From Oscillospiraceae bacterium (GTDB lineage Bacteria > Bacillota > Clostridia > Oscillospirales > JAKOTC01), in assembly GCA_035353335.1 (NCBI GenBank), contig DAOPZJ010000019.1, positions 1 through 42,275 on the forward strand: DNA of 42,275 bases. The letters run 5' to 3'. Below, piece by piece: positions 31,683-41,761 of this stretch. The position numbers were made by a program, and so were the translations under genes. The first letter of the stretch is position 1. The number at the start of each line of letters is the position of its first letter. Under the pieces are notes generated by a model. That model saw only the letters and a program-made list of their open reading frames with translations, had not been told where the DNA came from and made no database searches.

Positions 31683-32519
31683 ATGAGCAACGGCAACGAA
31701 TGTTCCCACAACTGCGAGAGCTGTTCTTCAAACTGTTCCGAGAGAAAAGCCATACAGGTCGAAAAGCTGCACGATATGAGCAGCGTGAAAAAAGTCATCG
31801 CGGTATTGAGCGGCAAAGGAGGCGTCGGCAAATCGCTGGTCACCGGCCTTCTCTCCGTGCTCTCTCAGCGTGCGGGAAGCCGCACCGCGATTTTGGACGC
31901 AGACATCACCGGCCCTTCGATCCCGAAGGCCTTCAATATCCATCAAAAAGCCGAGGGCACCGAATCGGCTCTTTATCCGGTGCTCACCAAGACCGGTATC
32001 CAGATCATGTCGATCAATGTGCTGCTCCCGAACGAGACCGATCCGGTGGTCTGGCGGGGCCCTGTCATCTCAGGCGCGGTCAGGCAGTTCTGGACCGACG
32101 TTATCTGGAATGACGTCGACATCATGTTCATCGATATGCCGCCGGGAACCGGCGACGTGCCGCTGACGGTGTTCCAGTCGATTCCGATTGACGGCGTAAT
32201 CGTCGTCACCTCCCCGCAGGAACTGGTCTCGATGGTCGTCGAAAAGGCGGTCAATATGGCAAAAATGATGCATATTCCGGTCATCGGCCTTGTCGAGAAC
32301 ATGTCCTACTTCGAATGCCCGAACTGCCGTGAAAAGCACGCGCTGTTCGGCGAGAGCCATATCGAGGAAGTCGCCAGGCGCTTCGGTATCGAAACCACCG
32401 CGCGCATCCCGATCAATCCGAAACTCGCCGCCGCCTGCGACAAAGGCATGATTGAGCTCTTCGAAGGCGATTGGCTCGACGGAATGCTCAAAAAAATCGA
32501 AGCATTACCTACAAAATAG
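31683..32519 (+). CDS. Mrp/NBP35-type Fe-S cluster carrier ATPase
   Basis: The protein has 278 residues. The ATG follows AAAAAGGAG. The N-terminus carries four Cys (7, 11, 14, 18), as in Nbp35-type proteins that hold a [4Fe-4S] cluster. The deviant Walker A GKGGVGKS is at 44-51, the switch DMPPGTGD at 151-158, and the bridging-cluster motif CPNC at 212-215. Such homodimers assemble and hand over Fe-S clusters. It shares a transcript with the DUF134 gene. Confidence 0.93.
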   Translation: MSNGNECSHNCESCSSNCSERKAIQVEKLHDMSSVKKVIAVLSGKGGVGKSLVTGLLSVLSQRAGSRTAILDADITGPSIPKAFNIHQKAEGTESALYPVLTKTGIQIMSINVLLPNETDPVVWRGPVISGAVRQFWTDVIWNDVDIMFIDMPPGTGDVPLTVFQSIPIDGVIVVTSPQELVSMVVEKAVNMAKMMHIPVIGLVENMSYFECPNCREKHALFGESHIEEVARRFGIETTARIPINPKLAAACDKGMIELFEGDWLDGMLKKIEALPTK

Positions 32520-32520
32520 C

Positions 32521-32567
32521 GTAGGGGCGATTCGTAATCGCCCGTTATGTAGGGGTCGGCATCCCCG
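32521..32567. repeat. GTAGGGG-family palindromic repeats, copies 3 and 4
   Basis: GTAGGGGCGATT-CGT-AATCGCCCG (32521-32544) starts right after the mrp stop; GTAGGGG-TCGGCAT-CCCCG follows at 32549-32567. Both are hairpins of the type seen at 22253 and 30533. In the rest of this 318-base gap (32568-32768) I see a GAACCG/CGGTTC hairpin at 32680-32694 and no gene. Confidence 0.6.
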
Positions 32568-32768
32568 TTCCTGCCGCGCAGATTACGACCCGTGATAACG
32601 CAGAGGTGTTTTGTATCGCGTTCCTGTAGGGAAAGGTCTTCGGCTTGTAGCTGATAACCTTCTCCGAGCGGGCTGAAATGAACCGCAACGGTTCGATGCA
32701 TCCCGCCTGCATGTAATATTCTATATTTCTAACAATATAAAACTTTGCAATCTGTGCAACAAAAAGCG

Positions 32769-32794
32769 AGAGGCCTTCCTTCCGGAAGGCCTCT
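32769..32794. terminator. Terminator of the ABC exporter gene
   Basis: A perfect 11-bp stem AGAGGCCTTCC/GGAAGGCCTCT with a TTCC loop. On the minus strand a run of five Ts follows closely. It can also end transcripts from mrp. Confidence 0.85.
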
Positions 32795-32837
32795 TGGTTT
32801 TATCTTCTGAATTCTTAATTCTTAATCCTGAATTATC

Positions 32838-35189
32838 TTACTCCGTTCTCAGCGCCACGACCGGGTCTTTCTTGGCGGCGATGCGCGACGGGATAAAGCC
32901 TGCGATCAGCGTCAGAATCATGCTGCCTGCGATCAGCGCAACGGCGTGATACAAACTCATACTGGCGATGCCGGGAATCTCGGTCAGCCGCAAAATGATT
33001 TTATTGATCGGTATCGTGAGCAGATAGGATATCCCGACGCCCATCACGCCCGCCGTAAGCCCGATGATCAGCGTCTCGGCGTTGAACACCCGCGAGATGT
33101 CCTTCTTGCGCGCACCGACGCTGCGCAGAATTCCGATCTCCTTGGTGCGCTCGATGACCGACACGTAGGTGATGATGGCGATCATAATCGTCGAGACGAG
33201 CAGCGAAATCGCGGCGAATCCGACGAGCACATAGGTCACGGTGTCCAGCAGCGTGCCGGTGATCGAGGTAATTAACTCCGCCATATCCGAATAAATCAAT
33301 TGTTCTTCATCCGGTTTTCCCGAGTTGTAGTCGTCGAGCCAGGCCTTGATTTGATCTTTGCTCGCATAGTCCTTGGGGTAGATGTTGACGCCGGTCGGCG
33401 TGGTATCGGCGCCGAGCGCGAGCAGCGCCTTGTCCTTTTCACTCACGTCGGTAAACGGCGTTCCGAGCAGAACGTTCTTGTCCGAAGCGTTCTGTGCCTT
33501 GGCGATTGCGCTGTTTTGCGCATCCGCGACGACGGCATTGGTCAGCGCGGTCGTATAGGCGATGCCCTGCGACAGATAAGTGCTCGACGCGTCAGGTTTG
33601 GCGCGCAGGATTCCAACGATGGTCAGCGCGGTTCCGGCATCGCCGTCATAGAGGTTCCCGTAGTCGCTTGGATTTGCGGCGGCAAACAGGTCGCCGTTTT
33701 GGGTATAGAAGGCATCGTTCGGAATCACTTTTAAAATCGTCTTGCCGATAAAATCAGTCAGCTTGTATTGCGCGGTCTCGCCGGTGATGCCGAGCTGCTC
33801 AAAGAACGATTTATTGATGCGGTTATATTCGTCGACCACTAATACAACTTCGTTTTTTAACTTTGGCATCCGGCTTCCGTCGCCGATCAGGTCATAAAGC
33901 GACAGGATGAAATCGCCGCTCTCGGGCAGTTCCTGCCAATAGAGGTTTCCGCTGAACTGCGCCATGGTCAGGTTGTTGACGGAAGTTTTAAATTTGACGA
34001 CGCTGTCCTGTCCCTTGGCCAACAGGTTGATGGTCACGGCATGGGTATAAGAGATGTTGTTGACCGTACCGGGCAGCGCATTCTCGATCCCGCCGACATA
34101 ATCGAGATATTCCTGCGAGATCACGTTTTTGTGCTTGGTGGTGTTGGCCTCGCTGTCGTAGGCATACAGCACATTATCGGACGGATATTCCTCGAAATCA
34201 ACCGCATTCTTGACCATAAGTCCCGGACGCCTCGTCAAATCAATGCTTTGTTCGCCCGCGGAGATCGTGACAGGAAAGCCCGAAAGCGTGTCGGACTGCA
34301 TATCGCTCATATAGTTCGAAAGCCCGCTCGAGAGCGCCAGCACGAGCGCCACGCCGATGATGCCGATGCTGCCGGCGAATGAAGTCACAATCGTCCTGCC
34401 GCGCTTGGTCATCAGATTGCGAAACGATAACGACGTCGCGGTGAACAGCGACATCGAGGTCTTTTTAAACTTTTTCCCTGTTTTCGGCGGTTCTTCACTG
34501 AGTTCTTCCTGTGCGGGATTGTTATCGGATTGGATTTCGCCGTCGAGCAGCCGCACGATGCGGGTGGAATATTTATCGGCCAATTCGCCGTTGTGGGTGA
34601 CCATAATCACAAGACGGTTCTTTGCGACCTGTTTTAAAATCTCCAGAATCTGCACGCTCGTATGGCTGTCTAATGCTCCGGTCGGTTCGTCGGCGAGGAC
34701 GATGTCGGGGTCGTTGACGAGCGCCCGCGCGATGGCGACGCGCTGCATCTGCCCGCCTGAGAGCTGATTGGGCTTTTTCTTGATCTGGTCGGAAAGCCCG
34801 ACGTCGGCGAGCGCCTGTTTGGCTCTGCGCCTGCGCTCCGCGACCGACACGCCCGAAAGCGTCAGCGCGATCTCGACGTTTTGCAATACGGTCTGGTGGC
34901 CGATCAGATTATAGGTCTGGAACACAAAGCCGATTGAGCGGTTGCGGTAGGCGTCCCAGTCGCCGTCTTTGTATTTTTTGGTGGAAATCCCGTTGATCAC
35001 GAGGTCGCCGCTGTCGTAGCGGTCGAGCCCGCCGATGATGTTTAACAAGGTGGTTTTTCCGCAGCCCGACGGCCCCAGAACCGAGACGAATTCGCTCTCG
35101 CGAAACCCGAGCGAAACGCCTTTCAACGCAGTGACGATCTCTCCGCTCTTATAGGTCTTGACGATGTTCTCCAGTTTGAGTTTTAACAT
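32838..35189 (-). CDS. MacB-like ABC transporter, ATPase-permease fusion
   Basis: The protein has 783 residues. Residues 1-220 are a LolD/MacB-type ATPase: Walker A GPSGCGKTT (39-47), Q-loop Gln91, signature LSGGQ (143-147), Walker B IVLADE (163-168), H-loop His199. An acidic linker (about 225-250) leads to an FtsX-type permease: one membrane helix near 270-295, a long extracytoplasmic domain (about 300-640) and three helices at the C-terminus with the ISLLVSTIMIAIITYVSVIERTKEIGILRSVGA signature (read in parts). Such proteins export peptides, drugs or lipoproteins by mechanotransmission. A MarR gene lies upstream, a common pairing for exporters of toxic compounds. Substrate unknown. Confidence 0.92.
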   Translation of the reverse strand: MLKLKLENIVKTYKSGEIVTALKGVSLGFRESEFVSVLGPSGCGKTTLLNIIGGLDRYDSGDLVINGISTKKYKDGDWDAYRNRSIGFVFQTYNLIGHQTVLQNVEIALTLSGVSVAERRRRAKQALADVGLSDQIKKKPNQLSGGQMQRVAIARALVNDPDIVLADEPTGALDSHTSVQILEILKQVAKNRLVIMVTHNGELADKYSTRIVRLLDGEIQSDNNPAQEELSEEPPKTGKKFKKTSMSLFTATSLSFRNLMTKRGRTIVTSFAGSIGIIGVALVLALSSGLSNYMSDMQSDTLSGFPVTISAGEQSIDLTRRPGLMVKNAVDFEEYPSDNVLYAYDSEANTTKHKNVISQEYLDYVGGIENALPGTVNNISYTHAVTINLLAKGQDSVVKFKTSVNNLTMAQFSGNLYWQELPESGDFILSLYDLIGDGSRMPKLKNEVVLVVDEYNRINKSFFEQLGITGETAQYKLTDFIGKTILKVIPNDAFYTQNGDLFAAANPSDYGNLYDGDAGTALTIVGILRAKPDASSTYLSQGIAYTTALTNAVVADAQNSAIAKAQNASDKNVLLGTPFTDVSEKDKALLALGADTTPTGVNIYPKDYASKDQIKAWLDDYNSGKPDEEQLIYSDMAELITSITGTLLDTVTYVLVGFAAISLLVSTIMIAIITYVSVIERTKEIGILRSVGARKKDISRVFNAETLIIGLTAGVMGVGISYLLTIPINKIILRLTEIPGIASMSLYHAVALIAGSMILTLIAGFIPSRIAAKKDPVVALRTE

Positions 35190-35223
35190 AGTTCCTCCGT
35201 GTTTATTTTAACGATAAGTTGTT

Positions 35224-35706
35224 TCAGAATTCTTCGGGTTCCTCGGGATTCGTCCCCGCTATGTCGCGGAAAATGTCCGCGACGCGCGTTAAGAGGTTGA
35301 TCAGTTTATCCGTATCCGCTTCACCCAGTTCGATTCCGAGCTGCTTCAATACACCCGCCATAACCGCCTCTGCCTCCCGCACCGCCTGTTCTCCTTCCCC
35401 GGTCAGGTGAATTTCAAAGCTCCTGCGGTTGGTTTTGTCGATGGTGCGGATGATATATCCCCTTTGCTCCAGCCGATTTAGAATCCGTGAGATCATCGGG
35501 CGCTTCATCTCGAGTTTGCCGGATAAAAACGCCGCTCTCGGAAATCCCTCAAATCCGGGGCTCATGCAGTCCCCGCTTTTTTCACTGAGCATTTTTAAGA
35601 CAAAAAATTCGCCCTGCGACAGATTCCCGCCCGCAAAAATGCGTTTCAACTGCCGTCGGATATCGCCGAACGCCTGTAACAGCTGCATCCCCTGCGTCTG
35701 TTCCAT
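35224..35706 (-). CDS. MarR-family transcriptional regulator
   Basis: The protein has 160 residues. The ATG at 35706 follows GGAGGG by eight bases; the longer frame upstream runs through the operator and is rejected. The winged helix (about 30-115) shows LSQGEFFVLKML, MKRPMISRILNRLEQRGYIIR (recognition helix) and DKTNRRSFEIHLTGEGEQ (wing). It is 34 bases ahead of the ABC exporter gene and lies behind a promoter flooded with GTTAAC sites, so it very likely represses itself and the exporter until a ligand binds. Confidence 0.92.
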   Translation of the reverse strand: MEQTQGMQLLQAFGDIRRQLKRIFAGGNLSQGEFFVLKMLSEKSGDCMSPGFEGFPRAAFLSGKLEMKRPMISRILNRLEQRGYIIRTIDKTNRRSFEIHLTGEGEQAVREAEAVMAGVLKQLGIELGEADTDKLINLLTRVADIFRDIAGTNPEEPEEF

Positions 35707-35724
35707 AAAAGTTCCCTCCAAAAA

Positions 35725-35784
35725 GTTAACCGATACAACAGTTAACATGGTTAACCATTATATCAGCCGTTTGTGAAAAGTCAA
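35725..35784 (-). promoter_or_regulatory. Promoter and probable MarR operators
   Basis: Minus strand TTGACT (35779-35784), 16 bases, TATAAT (35757-35762). Three GTTAAC palindromes (35725-35730, 35741-35746, 35750-35755) lie between the -10 and the ribosome site; the last two form an inverted repeat around CATG-like centre bases. Binding there would block initiation. Confidence 0.7.
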
Positions 35785-35812
35785 CAGTTTTTAAAAATAT
35801 TTTTTGTGTATT

Positions 35813-36214
35813 TTACAAAATTGAGCGACTCTCGGGATCAAGCGGTTTCCCGTTTTCATCAAAATTCTTTTTCAAGGCGATTTCGGTCGGTATGATTGAT
35901 AATATCATCACCAAAACTTGTATCATGCAGACCGCCGCGCCGAAAAGCCCGACCGTGTCGTCGTCTTTTCCGAGCGCAAGCAGCATCACGGCAGCTGAAA
36001 CCGGCAATAAAATCAAGCCGCAGATCGCCCAGATTCGCCCCGAATGCCGGTGCGCAAAATCCCAGGTCTCTTTGCTTTTCATCGAGCGTGCGGTGCGGTA
36101 GCCGACGATGTAATTGATCTTTTTGGGCGGGTGATTTCTGAAATATATACCGAACCCGATCATTACGCAGGGAATCAGCAAGCACATCACCAGCATAAAA
36201 ACCCAAAAATCCAT
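35813..36214 (-). CDS. SdpI-family membrane protein
   Basis: The protein has 133 residues. The ATG at 36214 follows GGAGG; an upstream in-frame ATG lacks a site. Membrane segments lie near 3-24, 60-82 and 88-110. The family signature YIVGYRTARSMKSKETWDFAHRHSGR (about 35-60, read in parts) between helices 1 and 2 matches SdpI/YfhL proteins, some of which give immunity to a secreted toxin and bind a repressor. No toxin gene is seen nearby. It lies between the MarR-exporter pair and the ATP synthase operon. Confidence 0.8.
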   Translation of the reverse strand: MDFWVFMLVMCLLIPCVMIGFGIYFRNHPPKKINYIVGYRTARSMKSKETWDFAHRHSGRIWAICGLILLPVSAAVMLLALGKDDDTVGLFGAAVCMIQVLVMILSIIPTEIALKKNFDENGKPLDPESRSIL

Positions 36215-36293
36215 ATAACGGCCTCCAATCTTCAAACTGCTGCAACGGACTCTGTATGTCCGCGTTTGTATTCCGTTTCATATGTCCGTCTAT

Positions 36294-36333
36294 AAAAAGA
36301 AACAACCGTCAGGCGCTCCTAAAGGGTTGTTTC
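36294..36333 (-). terminator. Terminator of the ATP synthase operon
   Basis: GAAACAACC (36299-36307) pairs with GGTTGTTTC (36325-36333); the minus strand then reads TTTTTATAG. It lies about 15 bases past the atpC stop. Confidence 0.85.
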
Positions 36334-36347
36334 ATGATATCGCATGT

Positions 36348-36770
36348 TCAGTGGTTGACCGAGCCCCTGCCGCCGACACGCAGGCGCAGCACGGCTCTTG
36401 CCAGCTTGTTTTTACTCGCGGCAAATTGCAGATTGCTCTCTTTTTGCCGCAATTGCTCCTCAGCGTGCATCAGTTGAATTTTGGCGCGGTTGACGTCGAT
36501 CTCCTCCGGCCATTCGGCGGTCTGAACCGTGATCAGCGTATGGTTCGGGCCGGCGCGCATAAACCCGTCGGAACACGCCGCCGAGCGCCAGGTGCCGTCG
36601 GCTTTCTGAATGCGAACTTCTCCGACCGCAAGCGAGGTGACCATCGGGACATGCCCCTTTAAAACGCCGAGTTCGCCGTCGATCGCGGTGACGATGACCT
36701 GCTTTGCCCGGTCGCTGAAAAAAGTGCGCTCCGGCGTGATGATTTCAAGCAAAAAGGTGTTTTCAGCCAT
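36348..36770 (-). CDS. atpC: ATP synthase F1 subunit epsilon
   Basis: The protein has 140 residues. The N-terminal beta-sandwich shows LEIITPERTFFSDRAKQVIVTAIDGELGVLKGHVPMV; the C-terminal part has the two helices that can extend and inhibit hydrolysis (INRAKIQLMHAEEQLRQ-like, here VNRAKIQLMHAEEQL). It sits on the central stalk with gamma. It is last in the operon, ahead of the terminator. Confidence 0.96.
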   Translation of the reverse strand: MAENTFLLEIITPERTFFSDRAKQVIVTAIDGELGVLKGHVPMVTSLAVGEVRIQKADGTWRSAACSDGFMRAGPNHTLITVQTAEWPEEIDVNRAKIQLMHAEEQLRQKESNLQFAASKNKLARAVLRLRVGGRGSVNH

Positions 36771-36799
36771 AAAGCCGACCTCCTTTCACCAGCTGAGAG

Positions 36800-38224
36800 T
36801 TATGCTTTTAACTTCTCCGCGTTTTGGCGGACTTCATCAAGCGTACCCGCCATATAGAACGCGGCCTCGGGCAGATCGTCCGCCTCACCGTCCACAATCG
36901 CCTTAAACCCGGCGATGGTCTTTTTGAGCGGGACGTATCGCCCCTCCTGTCCGGTATACTGGGTCGCGACAAACATCGGCTGAGATAAAAAGCGCTGGAT
37001 TTTACGGGCGCGGTAGATGGTCTTGCGATCTTCCTCGCCGAGTTCCTCCATGCCCAAAATCGCGATAATATCTTGTAATTCTTTATAGCGCTGCAAATTC
37101 TCCTGCACGCGCCTTGCGACCTGATAATGCTCTTCGCCGACGATGCGTGGCTCCAGAATCCGGCTGGTCGAAGCCAACGGGTCGACCGCGGGATAGATGC
37201 CGAGTTCCGAGATGGCGCGCGATAAAACCGTCGTGGCGTCAAGGTGGGAAAAAATGCTCGCAGGCGCCGGGTCGGTCAGGTCGTCCGCAGGCACATAAAT
37301 CGCCTGAACCGAGGTGATGGATCCGTTTTTGATCGAGGTGATGCGTTCCTGGAGCAGGCCGACCTCGTTTGCGAGCGTGGGCTGATAGCCGACCGCGGAC
37401 GGCATGCGACCGAGCATCGCCGAGACCTCGCTTCCGGCCTGGATATAACGAAAGATGTTGTCGATGAATAGTAAGACGTCGCGGCCCTTGCCCTCTTTAC
37501 CCGCTTCGTCGCGCAGGGATTCCGCGACGGTCAGGCCGGTCAGCGCGACGCGCATACGGCATCCCGGCGGTTCGTTCATCTGTCCGAAAACCAGCGCGGT
37601 CTTTTCGATGACGCCGGACTCGTTCATCTCCTGAATCAGTTCCTGTCCCTCGCGGGAGCGCTCGCCGACGCCGGTAAAAATCGAATAGCCGCCGTGTTCG
37701 GTGGCGATGTTGTGAATCAGTTCCATGATCAGAACCGTTTTGCCGACGCCCGCGCCGCCGAACAAGCCGATCTTTCCGCCCTTGGCATAAGGCGCGAGCA
37801 GGTCGATGACTTTGATGCCGGTCTCGAAAATCTCGGTCGTCGGGTTCTGCTGCGAAAACATCGGGGGAATCCGGTGAATCGGCAGCATCATCCCGGAATT
37901 GACGGGGCCTTTACCGTCGGCGGGGCGGCCCAAAACGTCCATGACCCGACCGAGCACGGCTTTGCCCGCCGGAACCGAGATCGGCGCGCCGGTGTCGATG
38001 ACTTCAAGTCCCCTGCGAAGGCCTTCGCAGGCCTGCAGCGCGATGCAGCGCACCATCCCGTTCCCGAGGTGCTGTTCGACTTCCATCCAGACGGTCTCCC
38101 CGTGGTTTTCGGTATAAAGGGCGTTATAGATCTCGGGAAGGCGCACGCCCGAAAAATCGACGTCCAAAACGGAGCCGATGATCGCGGAGAGCTTTCCGAT
38201 ATTCTTTTGACTCAAATCTGCCAT
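36800..38224 (-). CDS. atpD: ATP synthase F1 subunit beta
   Basis: The protein has 474 residues. This is the catalytic subunit: Walker A GGAGVGKT (156-163), catalytic Glu and Arg in GERSREG (187-193), and FIDNIFRYIQAGSEVSAMLGR where most F1 beta subunits read FRFTQAGSEVSALLGR. The DELSEED lever is MEELGEED here. These are mild departures; no catalytic residue is lost. It lies between atpG and atpC. Confidence 0.97.
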   Translation of the reverse strand: MADLSQKNIGKLSAIIGSVLDVDFSGVRLPEIYNALYTENHGETVWMEVEQHLGNGMVRCIALQACEGLRRGLEVIDTGAPISVPAGKAVLGRVMDVLGRPADGKGPVNSGMMLPIHRIPPMFSQQNPTTEIFETGIKVIDLLAPYAKGGKIGLFGGAGVGKTVLIMELIHNIATEHGGYSIFTGVGERSREGQELIQEMNESGVIEKTALVFGQMNEPPGCRMRVALTGLTVAESLRDEAGKEGKGRDVLLFIDNIFRYIQAGSEVSAMLGRMPSAVGYQPTLANEVGLLQERITSIKNGSITSVQAIYVPADDLTDPAPASIFSHLDATTVLSRAISELGIYPAVDPLASTSRILEPRIVGEEHYQVARRVQENLQRYKELQDIIAILGMEELGEEDRKTIYRARKIQRFLSQPMFVATQYTGQEGRYVPLKKTIAGFKAIVDGEADDLPEAAFYMAGTLDEVRQNAEKLKA

Positions 38225-38248
38225 AAGTTACTATTCTCCAATCGGCAT

Positions 38249-39148
38249 TCAATGCGCGGACGATAACGCGTTGACGCCGCTGACGATCTCGGTCATCTCC
38301 CGGGTGATCGCGGCCTGCCGTGCGCGGTTATAGTCAAGCCGCAGCTTTCTGAGCATCTCTTCGGCGTTGTGAGTTGCGGAGGTCATTGCGTTCATACGGG
38401 CGATATGTCCGCTCGCATATGACTGCACGAGCGCCCCGTAAATCGTGCCGATCAAATACTGCGGAATCAGGGTATCCATGACCTGTTTGGGCGAGGACTC
38501 GTAGAGAATCTCGTTGTAATGCTCTCCCTCTTCCTCCCAGGTGTCGCTGACATCGTCAAAACTGCTGTATAAAACCGGGAGCAGGCGGATGATCTTCGGC
38601 TCCTGCGCGACCGACGAGACCATTTTGGTGTAGACAATATAGACCTCGTCGAGCAGTTTCTGGCGGTAGAGATCGACGATGGTGTCGGTGACAAGCCGCG
38701 CGTTTCGAAGCGACGGGTTTTGATCGATCGTCAGAAACTCCATATCGGCCATAAACCCGTGCCGGCTGAAAAATTCGCCGGCAATCTGGCCGACCGTGAA
38801 GATATATTTTTGCCTGTCGTTTCCCTGCATGTGCGCAAACGCGGCATTTAAAACATTGTGGTTGTAAGCGCCCGCCATGCCTTTATCGCCCGCGATGACG
38901 ATGTAGGCATGTTTGGCCTCGGGGTTCGGGAGAATCTCGCGCCGAAGAAACGGATGCTCGACGCCGCCGGTGTGTTGAATGATATCCTTCATCGCCGCGC
39001 GCACCTTGGTGAAATACGCGGTGTTGGATTTATACAAGTCCATCGCCCTGCGCATCTTGGAAACGGAAATCAGGTACATCGCGCGGGTGATCTGATAAAT
39101 TTGCGTATTCGATTTGATGTGGCGCTTGATGTCGCTTACGCTCTGCAT
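38249..39148 (-). CDS. atpG: ATP synthase F1 subunit gamma
   Basis: The protein has 299 residues. The N-terminal helix (VSDIKRHIKSNTQIYQITRAM) and C-terminal helix (MTSATHNAEEMLRKLRLDYNRARQAAITREMTEIVSG, read in parts) form the rotating coiled coil in the alpha-beta hexamer. The Rossmann-like middle has VIAGDKGMAGAYN. Length and order are normal. Confidence 0.96.
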   Translation of the reverse strand: MQSVSDIKRHIKSNTQIYQITRAMYLISVSKMRRAMDLYKSNTAYFTKVRAAMKDIIQHTGGVEHPFLRREILPNPEAKHAYIVIAGDKGMAGAYNHNVLNAAFAHMQGNDRQKYIFTVGQIAGEFFSRHGFMADMEFLTIDQNPSLRNARLVTDTIVDLYRQKLLDEVYIVYTKMVSSVAQEPKIIRLLPVLYSSFDDVSDTWEEEGEHYNEILYESSPKQVMDTLIPQYLIGTIYGALVQSYASGHIARMNAMTSATHNAEEMLRKLRLDYNRARQAAITREMTEIVSGVNALSSAH

Positions 39149-39193
39149 TTGATCGGTTCACCGTCCCTTTTTATGAGAATCAATCATCGGGGT

Positions 39194-40969
<1,776 letters not shown>

Positions 40970-40975
40970 GCCGTG

Positions 40976-41458
40976 TTACTCCCGGTTCAACTTCTCGGCA
41001 TAACGATTGATCATGTCGAGCTGTTCGGTCTCTGTCATCTCTTTTTGAAGGATGTTGCCTGCAATGCCGACGGCGAGTGTGACGGATTCTTTCTGCAGTT
41101 CCTCGCGCGCCTTCGTCATCTCCTCATCCTTTTTCCGCTCTGCCTGTTTCAAGAGTTCGTCGGCCTGTAATTTGGCGTTATCGATCATGGATGCCGCCTC
41201 TTTTTTGGCAGTGTCGATGATTCGGCCGGCGGCCTCACGGCCGTCGCTGTCTGCCTGCGCAAGCTTTGCGTTATACTGCTCCAGCTTTTGTTTTGATTCT
41301 TCTTCGGCTTTTGCGGCGCCGTCGAGTTCGGAATTGATCTGATCCCGGCGTTTGTTGATGAACTTCATCACGGGTTTATACAGCAAAAAGCGGAAGACAA
41401 CAAACAAAATCACCAAATTGATGACGTGATAAAGGATTTTCAAAGGATCCAGATTCAT
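40976..41458 (-). CDS. atpF: ATP synthase Fo subunit b
   Basis: The protein has 160 residues. One N-terminal membrane helix (ILYHVINLVILFVVFRFLLYKPV) is followed by a long charged helix with the heptad pattern of the peripheral stalk (about 35-155). Length is normal, and it is not fused to delta as in mycobacteria. Its C-terminus is the part that normally grips the delta C-terminal domain, which here lies at the start of AtpA, encoded six bases downstream. Confidence 0.95.
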   Translation of the reverse strand: MNLDPLKILYHVINLVILFVVFRFLLYKPVMKFINKRRDQINSELDGAAKAEEESKQKLEQYNAKLAQADSDGREAAGRIIDTAKKEAASMIDNAKLQADELLKQAERKKDEEMTKAREELQKESVTLAVGIAGNILQKEMTETEQLDMINRYAEKLNRE

Positions 41459-41495
41459 CTTATTTCATGCCTTTCCGGATTTCTTTTCGGGTTGA

Positions 41496-41708
41496 CTAAG
41501 CTTTGCTCACAATCATCAGCGCGATGACAAAACCGTAAATAGCGGTCGATTCGGCCAAAGCCAACCCCAACAGAAGGATACTGTTGATTTTGCCTGATGC
41601 CTCCGGCTGTCTGGCCACACTCTCGACAGCTTTACCCGTCGCCAAGCCCATGCCGAGGCCTGCGCCTATGCAGCAGAGGACTGCAATCCCCGCTCCGATC
41701 ATTTCCAT
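41496..41708 (-). CDS. atpE: ATP synthase Fo subunit c
   Basis: The protein has 70 residues with two membrane helices. The ATG at 41708 is preferred, since the in-frame GTG nine bases upstream overlaps the AGAGGTG ribosome site. The loop is VARQPEA. The ion carboxylate is Glu53 in LAESTAIY; Ser54 and Tyr58 match Na+-binding c subunits, but the Gln that completes the Na+ site, 33 residues before the Glu, is Met20. Ion choice is therefore unclear. Confidence 0.95.
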   Translation of the reverse strand: MEMIGAGIAVLCCIGAGLGMGLATGKAVESVARQPEASGKINSILLLGLALAESTAIYGFVIALMIVSKA

Positions 41709-41761
41709 TAAAAACACCTCTTTACTGTTATTCAGAAACTATCAATTAAATACCGAAGCAT

